Source of the DNA: Prolixibacteraceae bacterium
GTDB lineage: Bacteria; Bacteroidota; Bacteroidia; Bacteroidales; Prolixibacteraceae
Assembly (NCBI GenBank): GCA_019163175.1
Contig: JAFLKN010000020.1
Location: forward strand, 116,843-180,842
Direction of reading: 5' to 3'
Length of the DNA: 64,000 bases
Made by a program: the position numbers and the translations under genes. Below the pieces are notes generated by a model. It was given only the letters and a program-made list of their open reading frames with translations, did no database searches and was not told the origin of the DNA. Below are positions 44,941 to 54,608 of the stretch, piece after piece (within the stretch, counting starts at the first letter, position 1; the number at the start of each line of letters is the position of its first letter).

Positions 44941-45597
44941 TTAAATTTTGCCTATGATGGTTTGTGAGCCTTTAACTTTGTCGTTTAATTTCACCTGAAG
45001 TTTGGTGTCGAGAGGTAAATAGAGGTCAACACGCGATCCGAAACGGATAAAACCCAGTTCCGTAGCCTGATCGACTGCATCGCCAACTTTTACGTAATTG
45101 ATGATACGGCGGGCCATAGCTCCGGCAACCTGGCTCATTACAATTTCGCGTCCGTCGTTAATTCGCACAGCGGTGGTTGTCCGTTCGTTTTCTTCTGCCG
45201 ATTTGTCTTTGAATGCAGCATAGAATTCGCCGTCTTTGTGTTTCATATAGGTGATGATTCCCGGAATAGGAACCCAATTGATGTGCACATTAGTTGGCGA
45301 CATAAATATAGAAACCTGGAGGCATTTGGTTTTTAAGTACTCGTTCTCAACGGTTTCTTTGATGACACAAATTTTTCCATCGGCCGGCGACAATATCGCT
45401 TTGTCATTTGGGCTAACAGTACGCTGTGGGTATCTGAAAAACTGGATAATCAGGAAGTAAACGACTGCTGCTGCAGCTAAGATACCGAACTTAATACTTT
45501 GCTCGGGTATAAAAAACCACGAAATAAGAATGAGGGCTGCAAGAACTGCAGTAGCGTAATTGATTGTTCCGATGCCGGCTTTATGAACTTTCATCAT
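44941..45597 (-). CDS. psd: Phosphatidylserine decarboxylase (proenzyme)
   Basis: 218 aa, the short PSD-like form. Two N-terminal helices precede the catalytic part. SPADGKICVI is the conserved active-site block and MSPTNVHINWVP carries the histidine. Self-cleavage for the pyruvoyl group is expected at the Gly-Ser of IRFGSRVDLYLP (about 190). The start is ATGATG, so 45597 or 45594. It turns phosphatidylserine into phosphatidylethanolamine at the membrane. A 130-base gap separates it from cdsA. Confidence 0.93.
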   Translation of the reverse strand: MMKVHKAGIGTINYATAVLAALILISWFFIPEQSIKFGILAAAAVVYFLIIQFFRYPQRTVSPNDKAILSPADGKICVIKETVENEYLKTKCLQVSIFMSPTNVHINWVPIPGIITYMKHKDGEFYAAFKDKSAEENERTTTAVRINDGREIVMSQVAGAMARRIINYVKVGDAVDQATELGFIRFGSRVDLYLPLDTKLQVKLNDKVKGSQTIIGKI

Positions 45598-45727
45598 GAA
45601 GTCTAATATTTTGGCCTCAAAAATAGCAAATTATTAAGCTTTTTGACAGGAAACAGTATTTTAAGTCAAGTAACTTTTAAACATACGAAGGTTCATAGCA
45701 GAGAGTGCGACTTATTTTCCCCTAATT

Positions 45728-46552
45728 TTACACTACAAACAGTTTCAAATACATTACAATTACGGGTGCTGCAAAAAATAATGAGTCGAAACGGTCAAGT
45801 ACACCACCATGGCCAGGGAGAATATTTCCACTGTCTTTGATGCCAAAATACCGTTTGAACATGGATTCGGTTAAATCGCCAAACGTAGATGATACCACAG
45901 TAAGGATGCTGATGGCCATCCAGTGTGCGGTTTTAATTTCAGGAATAAATCCGGAGATAAACCAGGCGGCGGTTAGTGCAGTTAGTGTGCCTCCAATAGC
46001 GCCTTCCCACGATTTTTTTGGAGAAATGCGTTCGAATAGCCTATGTTTCCCCATGGACACGCCAAATAAATATGCTCCTGAATCGTAAATCCAGATCAGA
46101 GCGAACAGGGCAATCAGTATTTGGGGTGTATAGGTGTTTTCAGCAGTAAGTTCTGGAAAAACAAGAAAGTTAATTAACGACAAGGGAAGGGCAACATACC
46201 CAATGCTGAAAATCGTTACTGCTATATTTTCGACTGGTCTTTCTTTTTTGCGATAAAGTTCGGCAGCCATAACAACAAGCAGTAAAGGGAATAAGCCAAA
46301 AAAGAAAGCTGGCTTCAGCAATCCCTGTGCGACAAAAAATGACAAGGCAAAGAGAATTACAGCTATGGAATAGTTGAATGCCTGATTGGGCTTAACTTCT
46401 GATTGCCTGAACAGTTTGTTGAACTCTGCAATACCACCAATTAAAATGAGGAGGAACAGAATAGCATAACTGTATGGGCCAACTACAATGGCAGTCAGCA
46501 TGACTAAGACCAGAACGATTCCGGTAATCGTTCGCGTAATTAATTTCTTCAA
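45728..46552 (-). CDS. cdsA: Phosphatidate cytidylyltransferase
   Basis: 274 aa with about eight helices. The C-terminal CDS signature SxxGDLxESxxKRxxxxKDxxxxxPGHGGxxDRxDS is seen from about residue 218 (TFGDLTESMFKRYFGIKDSG, then ILPGHGGVLDRFDS). It makes CDP-diacylglycerol from phosphatidate and CTP. The start codon is TTG 46552, overlapping the DUF2007 stop as TTGA; the next ATG is 18 codons in and would remove part of the first helix, so TTG is chosen. Confidence 0.94.
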   Translation of the reverse strand: MKKLITRTITGIVLVLVMLTAIVVGPYSYAILFLLILIGGIAEFNKLFRQSEVKPNQAFNYSIAVILFALSFFVAQGLLKPAFFFGLFPLLLVVMAAELYRKKERPVENIAVTIFSIGYVALPLSLINFLVFPELTAENTYTPQILIALFALIWIYDSGAYLFGVSMGKHRLFERISPKKSWEGAIGGTLTALTAAWFISGFIPEIKTAHWMAISILTVVSSTFGDLTESMFKRYFGIKDSGNILPGHGGVLDRFDSLFFAAPVIVMYLKLFVV

Positions 46553-46755
46553 TTGATTAAATCTTTAAGAAGTTCGGTGGCTTTATTGCCGAAATCCTGG
46601 TGAACCCACACTTCGAATTCGCCAATGGAAGGAAATGTAGAGTCGTGTTCGTTAAGTACAACGCAAATGATTTCTTCGTTTTCAAGAATTTCCTTCGCAA
46701 TTTCAGCCTGAAAACTTTGCTCGGTGTGAAATACACATATCCAATCTTTTTCCAT
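46549..46755 (-). CDS. DUF2007 domain protein
   Basis: 68 aa. A small soluble domain starting WICVFHTEQSFQAEIAKEIL and containing ICVVLNEHDST, the ferredoxin-like DUF2007 pattern that is annotated as a putative signal-transducing protein. The function is unknown. The fused or neighbouring partners in other genomes do not settle it. It is coupled to cdsA by a TTGA overlap and follows the LUD gene by eleven bases. Confidence 0.8.
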   Translation of the reverse strand: MEKDWICVFHTEQSFQAEIAKEILENEEIICVVLNEHDSTFPSIGEFEVWVHQDFGNKATELLKDLIN

Positions 46756-46766
46756 AACTGTTTGTT

Positions 46767-47402
46767 TTACATTGGTTCTTCAGAAATCAATACGATCAGC
46801 GATTTGGGACCATGCATACCCATAACAAGGGTTTTTTCGATATCGGCGGTGCGGCTGGGCCCTGTAATGTTGCTGATTAACGAAGGTAATTCATTTTTAT
46901 ATTTATTCTGCAACTTTTCAATGGCGGTATCTAAATAATTGGTCAGTTGTTCCTGATTGGCCACCACGATATGCGTTTCAGGGAAAACGTTCAGCCGTCG
47001 TCCGGAGATTTGTGCTGAACTTATAAGAACTGAACCCAGATGGGCCACCAAAAACTCACAGCGGGTAACACCAATGTTCAGTTCCAGGAAATTAAGTTCA
47101 TCCGAGTCGATTTTTACTGTACTTTTTAGTAATTCCTGAAGTGTCGGATCAATACAAAAAACGCTGCTTTTATTCCTTTCCCGGCAAATTAATCCGACCT
47201 GTTCCGCAATTTCGCTGTTTGTTTTACACGAAATTACTTTTCCTCCAATCATTTCCAGATTGGTTTTAAATTCCAGTTCGAGCGATTCGTTGAGGGGATG
47301 GTAAATAGGAGAGGTGAAATCGGGGTAATTCACCTCAATTTCACCTCTCCTATCCTGTGCGGCCTTTAAGCGGGCCAAAATATTATTTTTTGCCGAGTCC
47401 AT
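46767..47402 (-). CDS. LUD domain protein (LutC/YkgG-like)
   Basis: 211 aa. The LUD fold is seen from CEFLVAHLGSVLISSAQ and RLNVFPETHIVVANQEQL to the C-terminal NITGPSRTADIEKTLVMGMHGP, which is the family signature. LutC proteins belong to lactate utilisation complexes, but no lutA/lutB is present. The link to ftsH is common in Bacteroidota and its meaning is not known. The ATG overlaps the ftsH stop (TAATG). Confidence 0.88.
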   Translation of the reverse strand: MDSAKNNILARLKAAQDRRGEIEVNYPDFTSPIYHPLNESLELEFKTNLEMIGGKVISCKTNSEIAEQVGLICRERNKSSVFCIDPTLQELLKSTVKIDSDELNFLELNIGVTRCEFLVAHLGSVLISSAQISGRRLNVFPETHIVVANQEQLTNYLDTAIEKLQNKYKNELPSLISNITGPSRTADIEKTLVMGMHGPKSLIVLISEEPM

Positions 47403-49432
47403 TATTCAATAACTGGTTCAGCAGGCTGTTCTTTATTTTCGAGCAACCCGGCAGCCAATTCCTTTTTTGTTTCAGCAACCATCAATGGTTTTCCCCATGG
47501 ACGTTTCCCAAATACGTTTTCAAGATCTTCGCTAAAGATTACTTCTTTTTCCAAAAGTAATTCCGATAGTTTTTTGTGACCTTCTCTGTTTTCGGTTAAC
47601 ACTTTTAGGGCTCTGGCGTACTGAGTTTCAATCAGAAGTTTCGATTCTGAATCGATCAATTCTGCCGTTTTTTCGCTGTATGGTTTCGTAAACCCGAATT
47701 CGTTCTGACCTGATGAATCGTAGTAGCTGATATTTCCAACTTTGTCGCTCATCCCGAAAATGCTAACCATGGCATAAGCCTGTTTGGTCACTTTTTCCAA
47801 ATCGTTTTGTGCGCCCGAAGAAATACTATTGAATGCTATTTGCTCAGCAGCGCGTCCACCAAGGGCCGAACACATTTCGTCGAGCAATTGGTCTTTGGTC
47901 GTAATCGAACGTTCTTCAGGAAGATACCAGGCAGCTCCAAGCGCTTTTCCACGAGGTACAATAGTTACTTTTACCAGCGGATGTGCATATTCAAGCAACC
48001 AGCTTATTGTAGCATGACCAGCTTCGTGATAAGCGATCCGACGTTTTTCGTCAACCGAAATGATTTTATTTTTCTTTTCCAGTCCGCCAACAATACGGTC
48101 AACGGCATCCAGAAAATCCTGTTTGTCAACAATGTCTTTATTTTTACGTGCTGCAATCAAAGCCGATTCGTTACAGACATTGGCAATGTCAGCTCCTGAA
48201 AATCCGGGAGTTTGTTTGGCCAGGAAAGCAGGTTCAACTTCAGCCGAAAGTTTGATAGGTTTCAGGTGAACATTGAATATTTCTTCACGTTCGTTTAAAT
48301 CGGGCAGTTCAACATGAATCTGGCGGTCAAAGCGGCCTGCACGCATCAATGCGCGGTCGAGAATGTCGGCACGGTTGGTAGCTGCAAGTATAATTACTCC
48401 TGAATTGGTATCAAAACCATCCATTTCAGTCAGCAATTGGTTTAAGGTGTTTTCACGCTCGTCGTTTGATCCCATGTTCGGGTTTTTTCCGCGGGCACGT
48501 CCGATCGCATCAATTTCATCGATAAAAACGATACAAGGTGATTTCTCTTTGGCTTGCTTAAATAAATCGCGAACCCTTGAAGCACCAACGCCCACAAACA
48601 TTTCTACAAAATCGGAACCCGACATGGAGAAAAACGGAACGTTGGCCTCGCCGGCAACAGCTTTAGCCAACAAAGTTTTTCCTGTTCCGGGAGGGCCTAC
48701 CAATAGAGCACCTTTTGGTATTTTACCACCCAACTTGGTAAATTTAGTCGGGCTTTTAAGGAAATCGACTATTTCTTCTACTTCCTGCTTGGCTTCTGCC
48801 AAACCGGCAACATCTTTAAAAGTGGTTGAAACTCTTGAGTCTTTGTCGAAAACTTTAGCCTGCGATTTTCCTACATTGAAAATGTTTCCGGCACCGCCGC
48901 CACCAGAGCCTTTGCTCATCCGTTTGAAAATCCACCACCAAATCAAAATGATAATGGCAAACGGAAGAATCCAATTCAGGAGCTCGCCCAGATAATTGTG
49001 CACGGTTTTATATTCGACACTTATTTTATTGTCTTCGGTAGCATTTGCTTGGGCTTCCTGTAGGTTCTTTTCGAAAGAATCGACCGAACCAATGGTAAAA
49101 AAGAAATGTGGCCCAGTCTTAGCAGGCGCTGTAAAACCAGTGTTCAGTTTAGCTGAATATTTTTCGTAGCTGGTTTCTTTCAAATAAATCTGTGCTTCTT
49201 TTTCGTTGACGACAGTTATTTTCTTTATATCACCGTTGGCAAGCATAGTAGTCTTTACTTCTTTCCAGTTCGTCTCAACTGGTCCGGAGCCCATAGTGAA
49301 CCAATTTATTGCCAGAAATGCTATGATTAAAACACCGTAAATCCAGTAAGGATTAATTTTAGGCCCCTTGTTCAATGTCGGCCTCATGTTGCCGAAATTT
49401 GGTTTTTCTTTATTGTTTTTATTTTCTGCCAT
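47402..49432 (-). CDS. ftsH: ATP-dependent zinc metalloprotease FtsH
   Basis: A 676-aa membrane AAA+ protease that degrades misfolded membrane proteins and short-lived regulators. Two helices (about 27-45 and 152-168) flank a periplasmic domain. AAA: Walker A GPPGTGKT (about 244-251), Walker [35 protein letters not shown]. Protease: zinc site HEAGH (about 468-472). The C-terminus is the usual glutamate/proline tail. It follows rsfS by seven bases. A long plus-strand frame at 48363-48995 is a shadow. Confidence 0.97.
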   Translation of the reverse strand: MAENKNNKEKPNFGNMRPTLNKGPKINPYWIYGVLIIAFLAINWFTMGSGPVETNWKEVKTTMLANGDIKKITVVNEKEAQIYLKETSYEKYSAKLNTGFTAPAKTGPHFFFTIGSVDSFEKNLQEAQANATEDNKISVEYKTVHNYLGELLNWILPFAIIILIWWWIFKRMSKGSGGGGAGNIFNVGKSQAKVFDKDSRVSTTFKDVAGLAEAKQEVEEIVDFLKSPTKFTKLGGKIPKGALLVGPPGTGKTLLAKAVAGEANVPFFSMSGSDFVEMFVGVGASRVRDLFKQAKEKSPCIVFIDEIDAIGRARGKNPNMGSNDERENTLNQLLTEMDGFDTNSGVIILAATNRADILDRALMRAGRFDRQIHVELPDLNEREEIFNVHLKPIKLSAEVEPAFLAKQTPGFSGADIANVCNESALIAARKNKDIVDKQDFLDAVDRIVGGLEKKNKIISVDEKRRIAYHEAGHATISWLLEYAHPLVKVTIVPRGKALGAAWYLPEERSITTKDQLLDEMCSALGGRAAEQIAFNSISSGAQNDLEKVTKQAYAMVSIFGMSDKVGNISYYDSSGQNEFGFTKPYSEKTAELIDSESKLLIETQYARALKVLTENREGHKKLSELLLEKEVIFSEDLENVFGKRPWGKPLMVAETKKELAAGLLENKEQPAEPVIE

Positions 49433-49439
49433 CTTATTG

Positions 49440-49817
49440 CTAGTTTTCTTCTTTTATTAATTCTATATGTGCATCAGCCCATAGATTTTCGAGATCATAG
49501 AATTGGCGGGCATCTCGTTGAAATATGTGCACCATTATATCGGCATAGTCAAGCAAAACCCAGATTGAATTCTGGTACCCGTCAGTATGCCAGGCTTTTT
49601 CATTAAGTAATTCGATTACTGTATCTTCTACCGAATGAGAAATCGCATCAACTTGTGTATTCGAATTCCCGTGACAAATGATAAAATATTTACATTCGGT
49701 ATGGTTAATTTTGGTTAGATCTATTTTAACGATGTCAATCCCTTTTTTTCTTTGAATTCCTTCAACAATGGCATCGATCAATTGTTCAGTCTCAGTTTCT
49801 ATAACGCTTTTGTTCAT
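49440..49817 (-). CDS. rsfS: Ribosome silencing factor RsfS
   Basis: A 125-aa RsfS/Iojap protein that binds L14 of the large subunit and prevents subunit joining when nutrients are scarce. Conserved parts are KYFIICHGNSNTQVDAISHSV and WVLLDYADIMVHIFQRDARQFYDLENLW. A perfect Bacteroidota -7 element (TATCTTTG on the minus strand, 49836-49843) lies 18 bases before the ATG, but no clear -33 element is visible. It is first in the rsfS-ftsH-LUD-DUF2007-cdsA operon and divergent from birA. Confidence 0.93.
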   Translation of the reverse strand: MNKSVIETETEQLIDAIVEGIQRKKGIDIVKIDLTKINHTECKYFIICHGNSNTQVDAISHSVEDTVIELLNEKAWHTDGYQNSIWVLLDYADIMVHIFQRDARQFYDLENLWADAHIELIKEEN

Positions 49818-49926
49818 AAATTTTTATTAGAACTACAAAGATAAATTTTTTAATTTATTAGATGTGATTAAACTTGTGTGATGAATTTCCTGAACACATA
49901 TGGAAATACAAACTTAACCTGGTAAC

Positions 49927-50682
49927 ATGGATAACAGCATTGGAAATACAATTGTCCGCTTACACGAAACGGAATCTACCAACAACTATGCCAACCGCCA
50001 GATCAGGGAAAATGTTGTGTCGGAGGGTACTGTCTTTTTGGCATACGATCAAACTGCGGGCAGGGGTCAGCTAAGTAATTTCTGGGAAAGTGACGCAGGT
50101 AAAAACCTGACTTTTTCAGTAGTACTTTATCCTGATTTTCTGGAGATTCTTCAGCAGTTTATGCTTTCGAAAGTTGTTACACTTGGTGTTTATAAAGCTC
50201 TAAGTAAGTATGTTGACCAACTCAAAATAAAATGGCCAAATGATATTTACGCCGGCAATCAGAAGTTGGGCGGTATTCTGATTGAGAATTCTGTTATGAA
50301 TGGATTATTGAAAAGTTCGGTTGTTGGTATCGGATTGAACGTAAATCAAACTGTTTTTTGCAGCTCTGCGCCTAATCCGGTTTCCTTGCAAACCCTGACA
50401 AATCAGCACTACAATTTGGATCAGATACTGACGGAAGTGTTATCCGGAATAAACCAGTATTACCATCTGCTTCGTGAGGGTGAATATGAACAAATCGATC
50501 AAGAATTTATATCTGTTCTTTACCGTTTAAACGAACGACATGAATTTAAATCCGATGGAGATATCTTTTCTGGTGAAATAAAAGGAGTGAATGAAATCGG
50601 ACAACTACGCATCCAGAAGAAGGACGGTCAACTTGTAAGTTTTCATTTCAAAGAAGTTGAGTTTCTTCAACCGGTAAAGTAA
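49927..50682 (+). CDS. birA: Biotin-acetyl-CoA-carboxylase ligase
   Basis: 251 aa. The catalytic loop AGRGQLSNFWESDAGKNLTFS binds biotinyl-AMP; KWPNDIYAGNQKLGGILIE is the second signature; GIGLNVNQ follows. No N-terminal helix-turn-helix domain is present, so this is a monofunctional ligase, not a repressor. A C-terminal SH3-like cap ends the protein. It attaches biotin to carrier proteins of acyl-CoA carboxylases. Confidence 0.93.
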   Translation: MDNSIGNTIVRLHETESTNNYANRQIRENVVSEGTVFLAYDQTAGRGQLSNFWESDAGKNLTFSVVLYPDFLEILQQFMLSKVVTLGVYKALSKYVDQLKIKWPNDIYAGNQKLGGILIENSVMNGLLKSSVVGIGLNVNQTVFCSSAPNPVSLQTLTNQHYNLDQILTEVLSGINQYYHLLREGEYEQIDQEFISVLYRLNERHEFKSDGDIFSGEIKGVNEIGQLRIQKKDGQLVSFHFKEVEFLQPVK

Positions 50683-50751
50683 CTCAGGTGTCGGTTACAA
50701 GTCCGATATCAATCTCTTTTCATGATTACTCCGCTTTTGCTTCTTAATTGA

Positions 50752-51201
50752 CTAGCGGTAAGGCAATGCTGCAAGCATGTCGGCTAAGCGGTTAATACCT
50801 TCTTCAAGCTTTTTATTGACCAGCATTTTAATCATCATGCTCATGTCAGCATCTAGGGTTAAACGCAGTTTAGTTTCATAGGCAGCAACCGGAAGGAGTT
50901 GAATCCAAAATACGATTTCAACAGGCAAACTACCACTGCTACTTATTTTTATTGTTTTAATTGGATCTCGTTCAATTATCCTGATTTCGGCTAAACCCAT
51001 TCCCGAAATCTGGAAACGGCAGGAGTCGGCGTCTGATTCGAAGTTTGAAATCTGAATCTGTGGTACCTGTTCAGTCATTTTTTCCAAAAGTCCTTCGTTC
51101 ACGTATTTCGAAAGGTTTTCGAAGTTCGAAAGGTAGTTGTAGATAATCTCCTGATTGTTGTTGACGATTTTAACGTCGCTCACATATTTGGTAACTGACA
51201 T
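50752..51201 (-). CDS. SRPBCC (START-like) family protein
   Basis: 149 aa with a helix-grip layout: N-terminal strand, two helices (EIIYNYLSNFENLSKYVNEG), a curved sheet and a long C-terminal helix (MLVNKKLEEGINRLADMLAALPY). Such domains bind hydrophobic ligands. No catalytic residues are evident. It follows pyrE but a strong terminator stands between them. The function is unknown. Confidence 0.75.
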   Translation of the reverse strand: MSVTKYVSDVKIVNNNQEIIYNYLSNFENLSKYVNEGLLEKMTEQVPQIQISNFESDADSCRFQISGMGLAEIRIIERDPIKTIKISSSGSLPVEIVFWIQLLPVAAYETKLRLTLDADMSMMIKMLVNKKLEEGINRLADMLAALPYR

Positions 51202-51226
51202 GTTTCGTGGTTTTTGAAATAAAAAA

Positions 51227-51256
51227 TCCCCTTTTCCGCATAGAAAAGGGGAAAGT
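51227..51256 (-). terminator. pyrE terminator
   Basis: CCCCTTTTC (51228-51236) pairs perfectly with GAAAAGGGG (51243-51251). Read on the minus strand the stem is followed by ATTTTTTATTT. It lies 25 bases after the pyrE stop. Confidence 0.85.
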
Positions 51257-51275
51257 ATTTTAGTTTACTGATTTA

Positions 51276-51911
51276 CTATTTGCCCCAACTTTCCGGCTGT
51301 TCGCGCCATTTGTTGAGTTTTTCGACTTCTTCAGGTTTTACATCGCCCGATTGCAATGCCAGATCAATAAGTACCTGGTAGCGGCTCAAAGCAGTAAGTT
51401 CCAGGCCTGCATCTTCAAAGTTTTTGCGGGCATGAGGAAAATTGTAGGTAAAGATGGCCAACATTCCCAGTACATCGCCACCAAAATTGGTTATCGCATC
51501 AGCAGCTTTCAGACTGCTTACTCCGGTTGAAACCAAGTCTTCAATTATAACAACTTTCTGTCCGGCTTTCATATCGCCTTCAATGAGGTTTTCTAGTCCG
51601 TGATCCTTAGGTTTTGCACGTACATAAATAAATGGCAGACCCAATTCCTGGGCAACCAACATACCGTGAGCAATGGCTCCGGTAGCTACTCCGGCAATCA
51701 CTTCAACTTGCGGATACTTGTCGCGGATAATTTTGCAGAATTGTTCGCAAATAAAAGTCCGTTCTTCAGGATAAGACATAATTTTGCGGTTGTCGCAATA
51801 AATTGGAGCTTTCCAGCCAGATGCCCAGGTGAAGGGATTATTTGGCTGAACTTTTATGGTGTTGATGTGAAGCAGTTTCTTTGTAACTTCGAGTTGAATT
51901 TGTTCGATCAT
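51276..51911 (-). CDS. pyrE: Orotate phosphoribosyltransferase
   Basis: A 211-aa type I phosphoribosyltransferase converting orotate and PRPP to OMP in pyrimidine synthesis. The PRPP-binding motif is KVVIIEDLVSTGVSSLKA (about 120-137). IAGVATGAIAHGMLVA and FIYVRAKPKDHGLENLIEG include the catalytic-loop Lys and Arg. A TACATTTG -7-like element (minus strand, 51941-51948) overlaps the start codon of the divergent Nudix gene, so the two probably compete for or share control. Confidence 0.95.
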   Translation of the reverse strand: MIEQIQLEVTKKLLHINTIKVQPNNPFTWASGWKAPIYCDNRKIMSYPEERTFICEQFCKIIRDKYPQVEVIAGVATGAIAHGMLVAQELGLPFIYVRAKPKDHGLENLIEGDMKAGQKVVIIEDLVSTGVSSLKAADAITNFGGDVLGMLAIFTYNFPHARKNFEDAGLELTALSRYQVLIDLALQSGDVKPEEVEKLNKWREQPESWGK

Positions 51912-51943
51912 GATATTTTCTTTTTTACTTATAATGTTGACAA

Positions 51944-52576
51944 ATGTACAAAGTTTTTTTCAATGACTCCGTCATATTACTAGACTCAGAAATTAAAAAA
52001 TCATTTAAAAATAACATTGCTTCTGACCTTAGTTTTGAAAGTTATGATATTATAAATCAGATTGTTTCTGAAATTGAAACGAATGGTGGAAGTGCTGAAT
52101 ATTGGATGTGTCACCATGAGATAAATCAACTATTTAAATATTTCAGGAAACGTTTTGTTGAGATTCCTGCCGCAGGTGGATTGGTTCGAAATAGTGAAGG
52201 TTCGTTTTTATTTATCAAACGATTGGGGGTTTGGGATATTCCAAAAGGTAAGATCGAAAAAAAAGAGACTCCGGAATTGGCAGCCATTCGGGAAGTTGAG
52301 GAGGAGTGTGGTTTGTCAGGAATTGAAATACTGAAACAGCTGGAATCTACCTTTCATATTTACCGATCGCCTTACTTAAACTATCCTGACAATCTTGTTT
52401 TAAAGGAAACGAAATGGTTTCTGATGAAGTATTCGGCAAATGAGATTCCGGTTCCTCAGCTTGAGGAAAATATAGATGAAGTGCGCTGGTTTTCGGTGTC
52501 TGAGTTAGATGAGGTGTTCTCGAATACTTATTCGAGTTTGCGCGATTTTCTGGCTAAAGCCTTAGCTGCTATTTAG
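51944..52576 (+). CDS. Nudix hydrolase
   Basis: 210 aa. A poorly conserved N-terminal domain (about 1-65) precedes a Nudix domain with the intact box GKIEKKETPELAAIREVEEE then CGL (about 101-126), fitting GX5EX7REUXEEXGU exactly. The substrate cannot be read from sequence. It is divergent from pyrE with a 32-base gap. Its stop overlaps the stop of the convergent TlpA-like gene by eight bases. Confidence 0.88.
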   Translation: MYKVFFNDSVILLDSEIKKSFKNNIASDLSFESYDIINQIVSEIETNGGSAEYWMCHHEINQLFKYFRKRFVEIPAAGGLVRNSEGSFLFIKRLGVWDIPKGKIEKKETPELAAIREVEEECGLSGIEILKQLESTFHIYRSPYLNYPDNLVLKETKWFLMKYSANEIPVPQLEENIDEVRWFSVSELDEVFSNTYSSLRDFLAKALAAI

Positions 52577-53990
52577 CTTTTTGATTGTTTTTTTGCAACT
52601 CTTTAAAGTAATCACTTTTGAATATTTGCCCGAGCTGACGGTCAAGTCCGTCTATAGGATTGGGTGCGGGCGATAGCAAAAGCTTTCCGTCTTTGCCTAT
52701 CAGGAATGAATTTGGAAAGGTTTTTACTTTGTATGTTTCTTCAAGGTTATTTTCGGTGGTGGTAAATATTCCGGCCCAGGCTTTATCGTTTTTAAAAGTT
52801 GAGCCATTCAAAATTACGTTGATTATGACCAGCTTTTCTTTGTATCGGGCGGCAACAGTTTTTAAGGTTTCGAGATGTTGCTGGCAAATGGTGTTTTTTG
52901 GATCGGTAAAATGTAAATAAATGTAGTTGTTTTTGTAGTCAGACAGGTTGATGCTCTTGCCATTTAGGTCTTTTAAAACCAATGCCGGTGGGATGGTTCC
53001 ACTTGCTAAGTAGGTTAGTTTTGTGCGGATAAGTTGAGCTGTTTCCTTTTCGTAAATGCTCCAATCACTGCTCTGTATCAGTTCCAGCATTTTTAGAATC
53101 GAGGCTTTCGAAAATTGCTTGCTATAATAGGCATCCTTCATCGATTTTAATAGAACCCAATGTGATAAATCTTTGTTGAAATGAAGCTTTTTCTGAAAGT
53201 AGTCGTCAAGTTCTGCTACGCCTGAGGTGTTGATCAGGTTTTTAATTTCATTTTGGTTGACCGAATTGCTCAATGAACTAAAATAGTTTAGGAATACCTG
53301 ATTAAATAGGGTTGCATAAGCAGCCAGATTGTATTTGGGCTTTTCTGTGCCGAAATAGGTTGTCATAAATTCGCCGGATTTGCCCTGGTTAAGAGCAAAA
53401 TCGAGATTGGCTTTTCGATAAAGCTTGTGCAATTCGAAAAACGCAAAATTGGTTTTATTGAATTCTTTGTCGAGAATATGCTTGACGGTATCGACCAATG
53501 TTTTTGACTGATTTATAAATATCTGGTCGAAATATTTGTTTTCATAGTTTGCATATGCCTTTTCAAATTGCTGAATCTGGAAATTGAGTTCATTTTTATC
53601 GAGTGCAGAAATTCCAAACCAAACCGGGTCAGGCTTAGTGAAAGGATTTCGCTTTTGCGATTCGGTTAAATTTCTTTTTCGCGGAAATAGAATTTCGTAC
53701 GTTTTTCCGGGTTCCAGGTAAATCATACCATGATAGCCATCAAAATCTGCAAAACAAAGGCTGGTTTCCTCCAGATTAATCTCAAGGTTAAATGTTCCGT
53801 CCGAATTAAACCTGATAATTCCGAGTTTAATTTTTTCTTCTGAAATAAAGTCGTGCAGGCGATTAAAAGGAATTGAATTCAGCGCATATTCAGGAGCTTT
53901 GCCTGTAATTCTAACGATTGCTGCTTGTGCTGCAAATCCATAAACCAGAAATAGTAAGAAAGGGAATACTGTCAGATATAGAATCTTCAC
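52569..53990 (-). CDS. Exported TlpA/redoxin-like protein with one cysteine
   Basis: 473 aa from GTG 53990. A signal peptide (LTVFPFLLFLVYGFAAQA) is followed by a DUF-type beta domain (about 25-130), a helical region (about 140-330) and a thioredoxin-like domain starting PALVLKDLNGKSINLSDY (about 337). Where TlpA has WCxxC this protein reads KNTICQQHLE, with a single cysteine. Disulfide reductase activity by the usual mechanism is therefore unlikely. Similar multi-domain TlpA proteins are numerous in Bacteroidota; the role is unknown. Confidence 0.75.
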   Translation of the reverse strand: MKILYLTVFPFLLFLVYGFAAQAAIVRITGKAPEYALNSIPFNRLHDFISEEKIKLGIIRFNSDGTFNLEINLEETSLCFADFDGYHGMIYLEPGKTYEILFPRKRNLTESQKRNPFTKPDPVWFGISALDKNELNFQIQQFEKAYANYENKYFDQIFINQSKTLVDTVKHILDKEFNKTNFAFFELHKLYRKANLDFALNQGKSGEFMTTYFGTEKPKYNLAAYATLFNQVFLNYFSSLSNSVNQNEIKNLINTSGVAELDDYFQKKLHFNKDLSHWVLLKSMKDAYYSKQFSKASILKMLELIQSSDWSIYEKETAQLIRTKLTYLASGTIPPALVLKDLNGKSINLSDYKNNYIYLHFTDPKNTICQQHLETLKTVAARYKEKLVIINVILNGSTFKNDKAWAGIFTTTENNLEETYKVKTFPNSFLIGKDGKLLLSPAPNPIDGLDRQLGQIFKSDYFKELQKNNQKAK

Positions 53991-54055
53991 AACAGGAAAA
54001 TGCTTTTAGATAATAGAATTGTGATTTTTGGTAAAATAACGAATCAAATCAAATT

Positions 54056-54535
54056 TTATTCTTCTGCTTTGAAATCTACCCTATTTAAAGCTTCGGGTAA
54101 AAACATGCTGGCATCACCACCGTGAAGAATAATATCGCGTACGATTGTTGAATTAATCGGGGTGTGTTCGGGCATGGTCAACAGGAATACTGATTCAATT
54201 TGTGGATGCATCATTTTATTGACCTGAGCAATTGCCCGTTCAAATTCGAAATCGGCAGAAGTCCGAAGACCGCGCAGGATATACCCGGCATTAACTTTTT
54301 TGCAAAAGTCCACTGTAAGTCCTTCATGGCTTACGACGCTTATTTTGGGTTCATTTTTGAAAACTTCCTTGATCCACAATTCTCTTTTTGCTACTGGAAA
54401 GAACGAACGTTTATTCGAGTTGTAGCCAATCATGATTACAATCTTATCGAATAAAGGAATTGCACGTTTGACAATGCTTTCGTGTCCAACTGTAAAAGGA
54501 TCAAACGATCCCGGAAAGATGGCAACTCGTTCCAT
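54056..54535 (-). CDS. coaD: Phosphopantetheine adenylyltransferase
   Basis: 159 aa from ATG 54535 (MERVAIFPGSFDPFTVGHES); the frame extends upstream but this start matches the family exactly. The nucleotidyltransferase motif TVGH is at 15-18 and the second signature is MMHPQIESVFLLTMPEHTPINS-like near the end, with INSTIVRDI. It transfers AMP to 4'-phosphopantetheine, the penultimate step to coenzyme A. It follows the CPBP gene by about 70 bases. Confidence 0.95.
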   Translation of the reverse strand: MERVAIFPGSFDPFTVGHESIVKRAIPLFDKIVIMIGYNSNKRSFFPVAKRELWIKEVFKNEPKISVVSHEGLTVDFCKKVNAGYILRGLRTSADFEFERAIAQVNKMMHPQIESVFLLTMPEHTPINSTIVRDIILHGGDASMFLPEALNRVDFKAEE

Positions 54536-54608
54536 ATTCTTGTTTTTTTTGAAATTTAAGAGTTGTAAATATAGAGCATAAATTAACGCATCGAACAAAG
54601 CGGATCGT

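Noticed and set aside
48363..48995. 210-aa open frame on the plus strand inside ftsH
   Set aside because: Antisense to the AAA domain of ftsH; proline/serine-rich shadow without motif.
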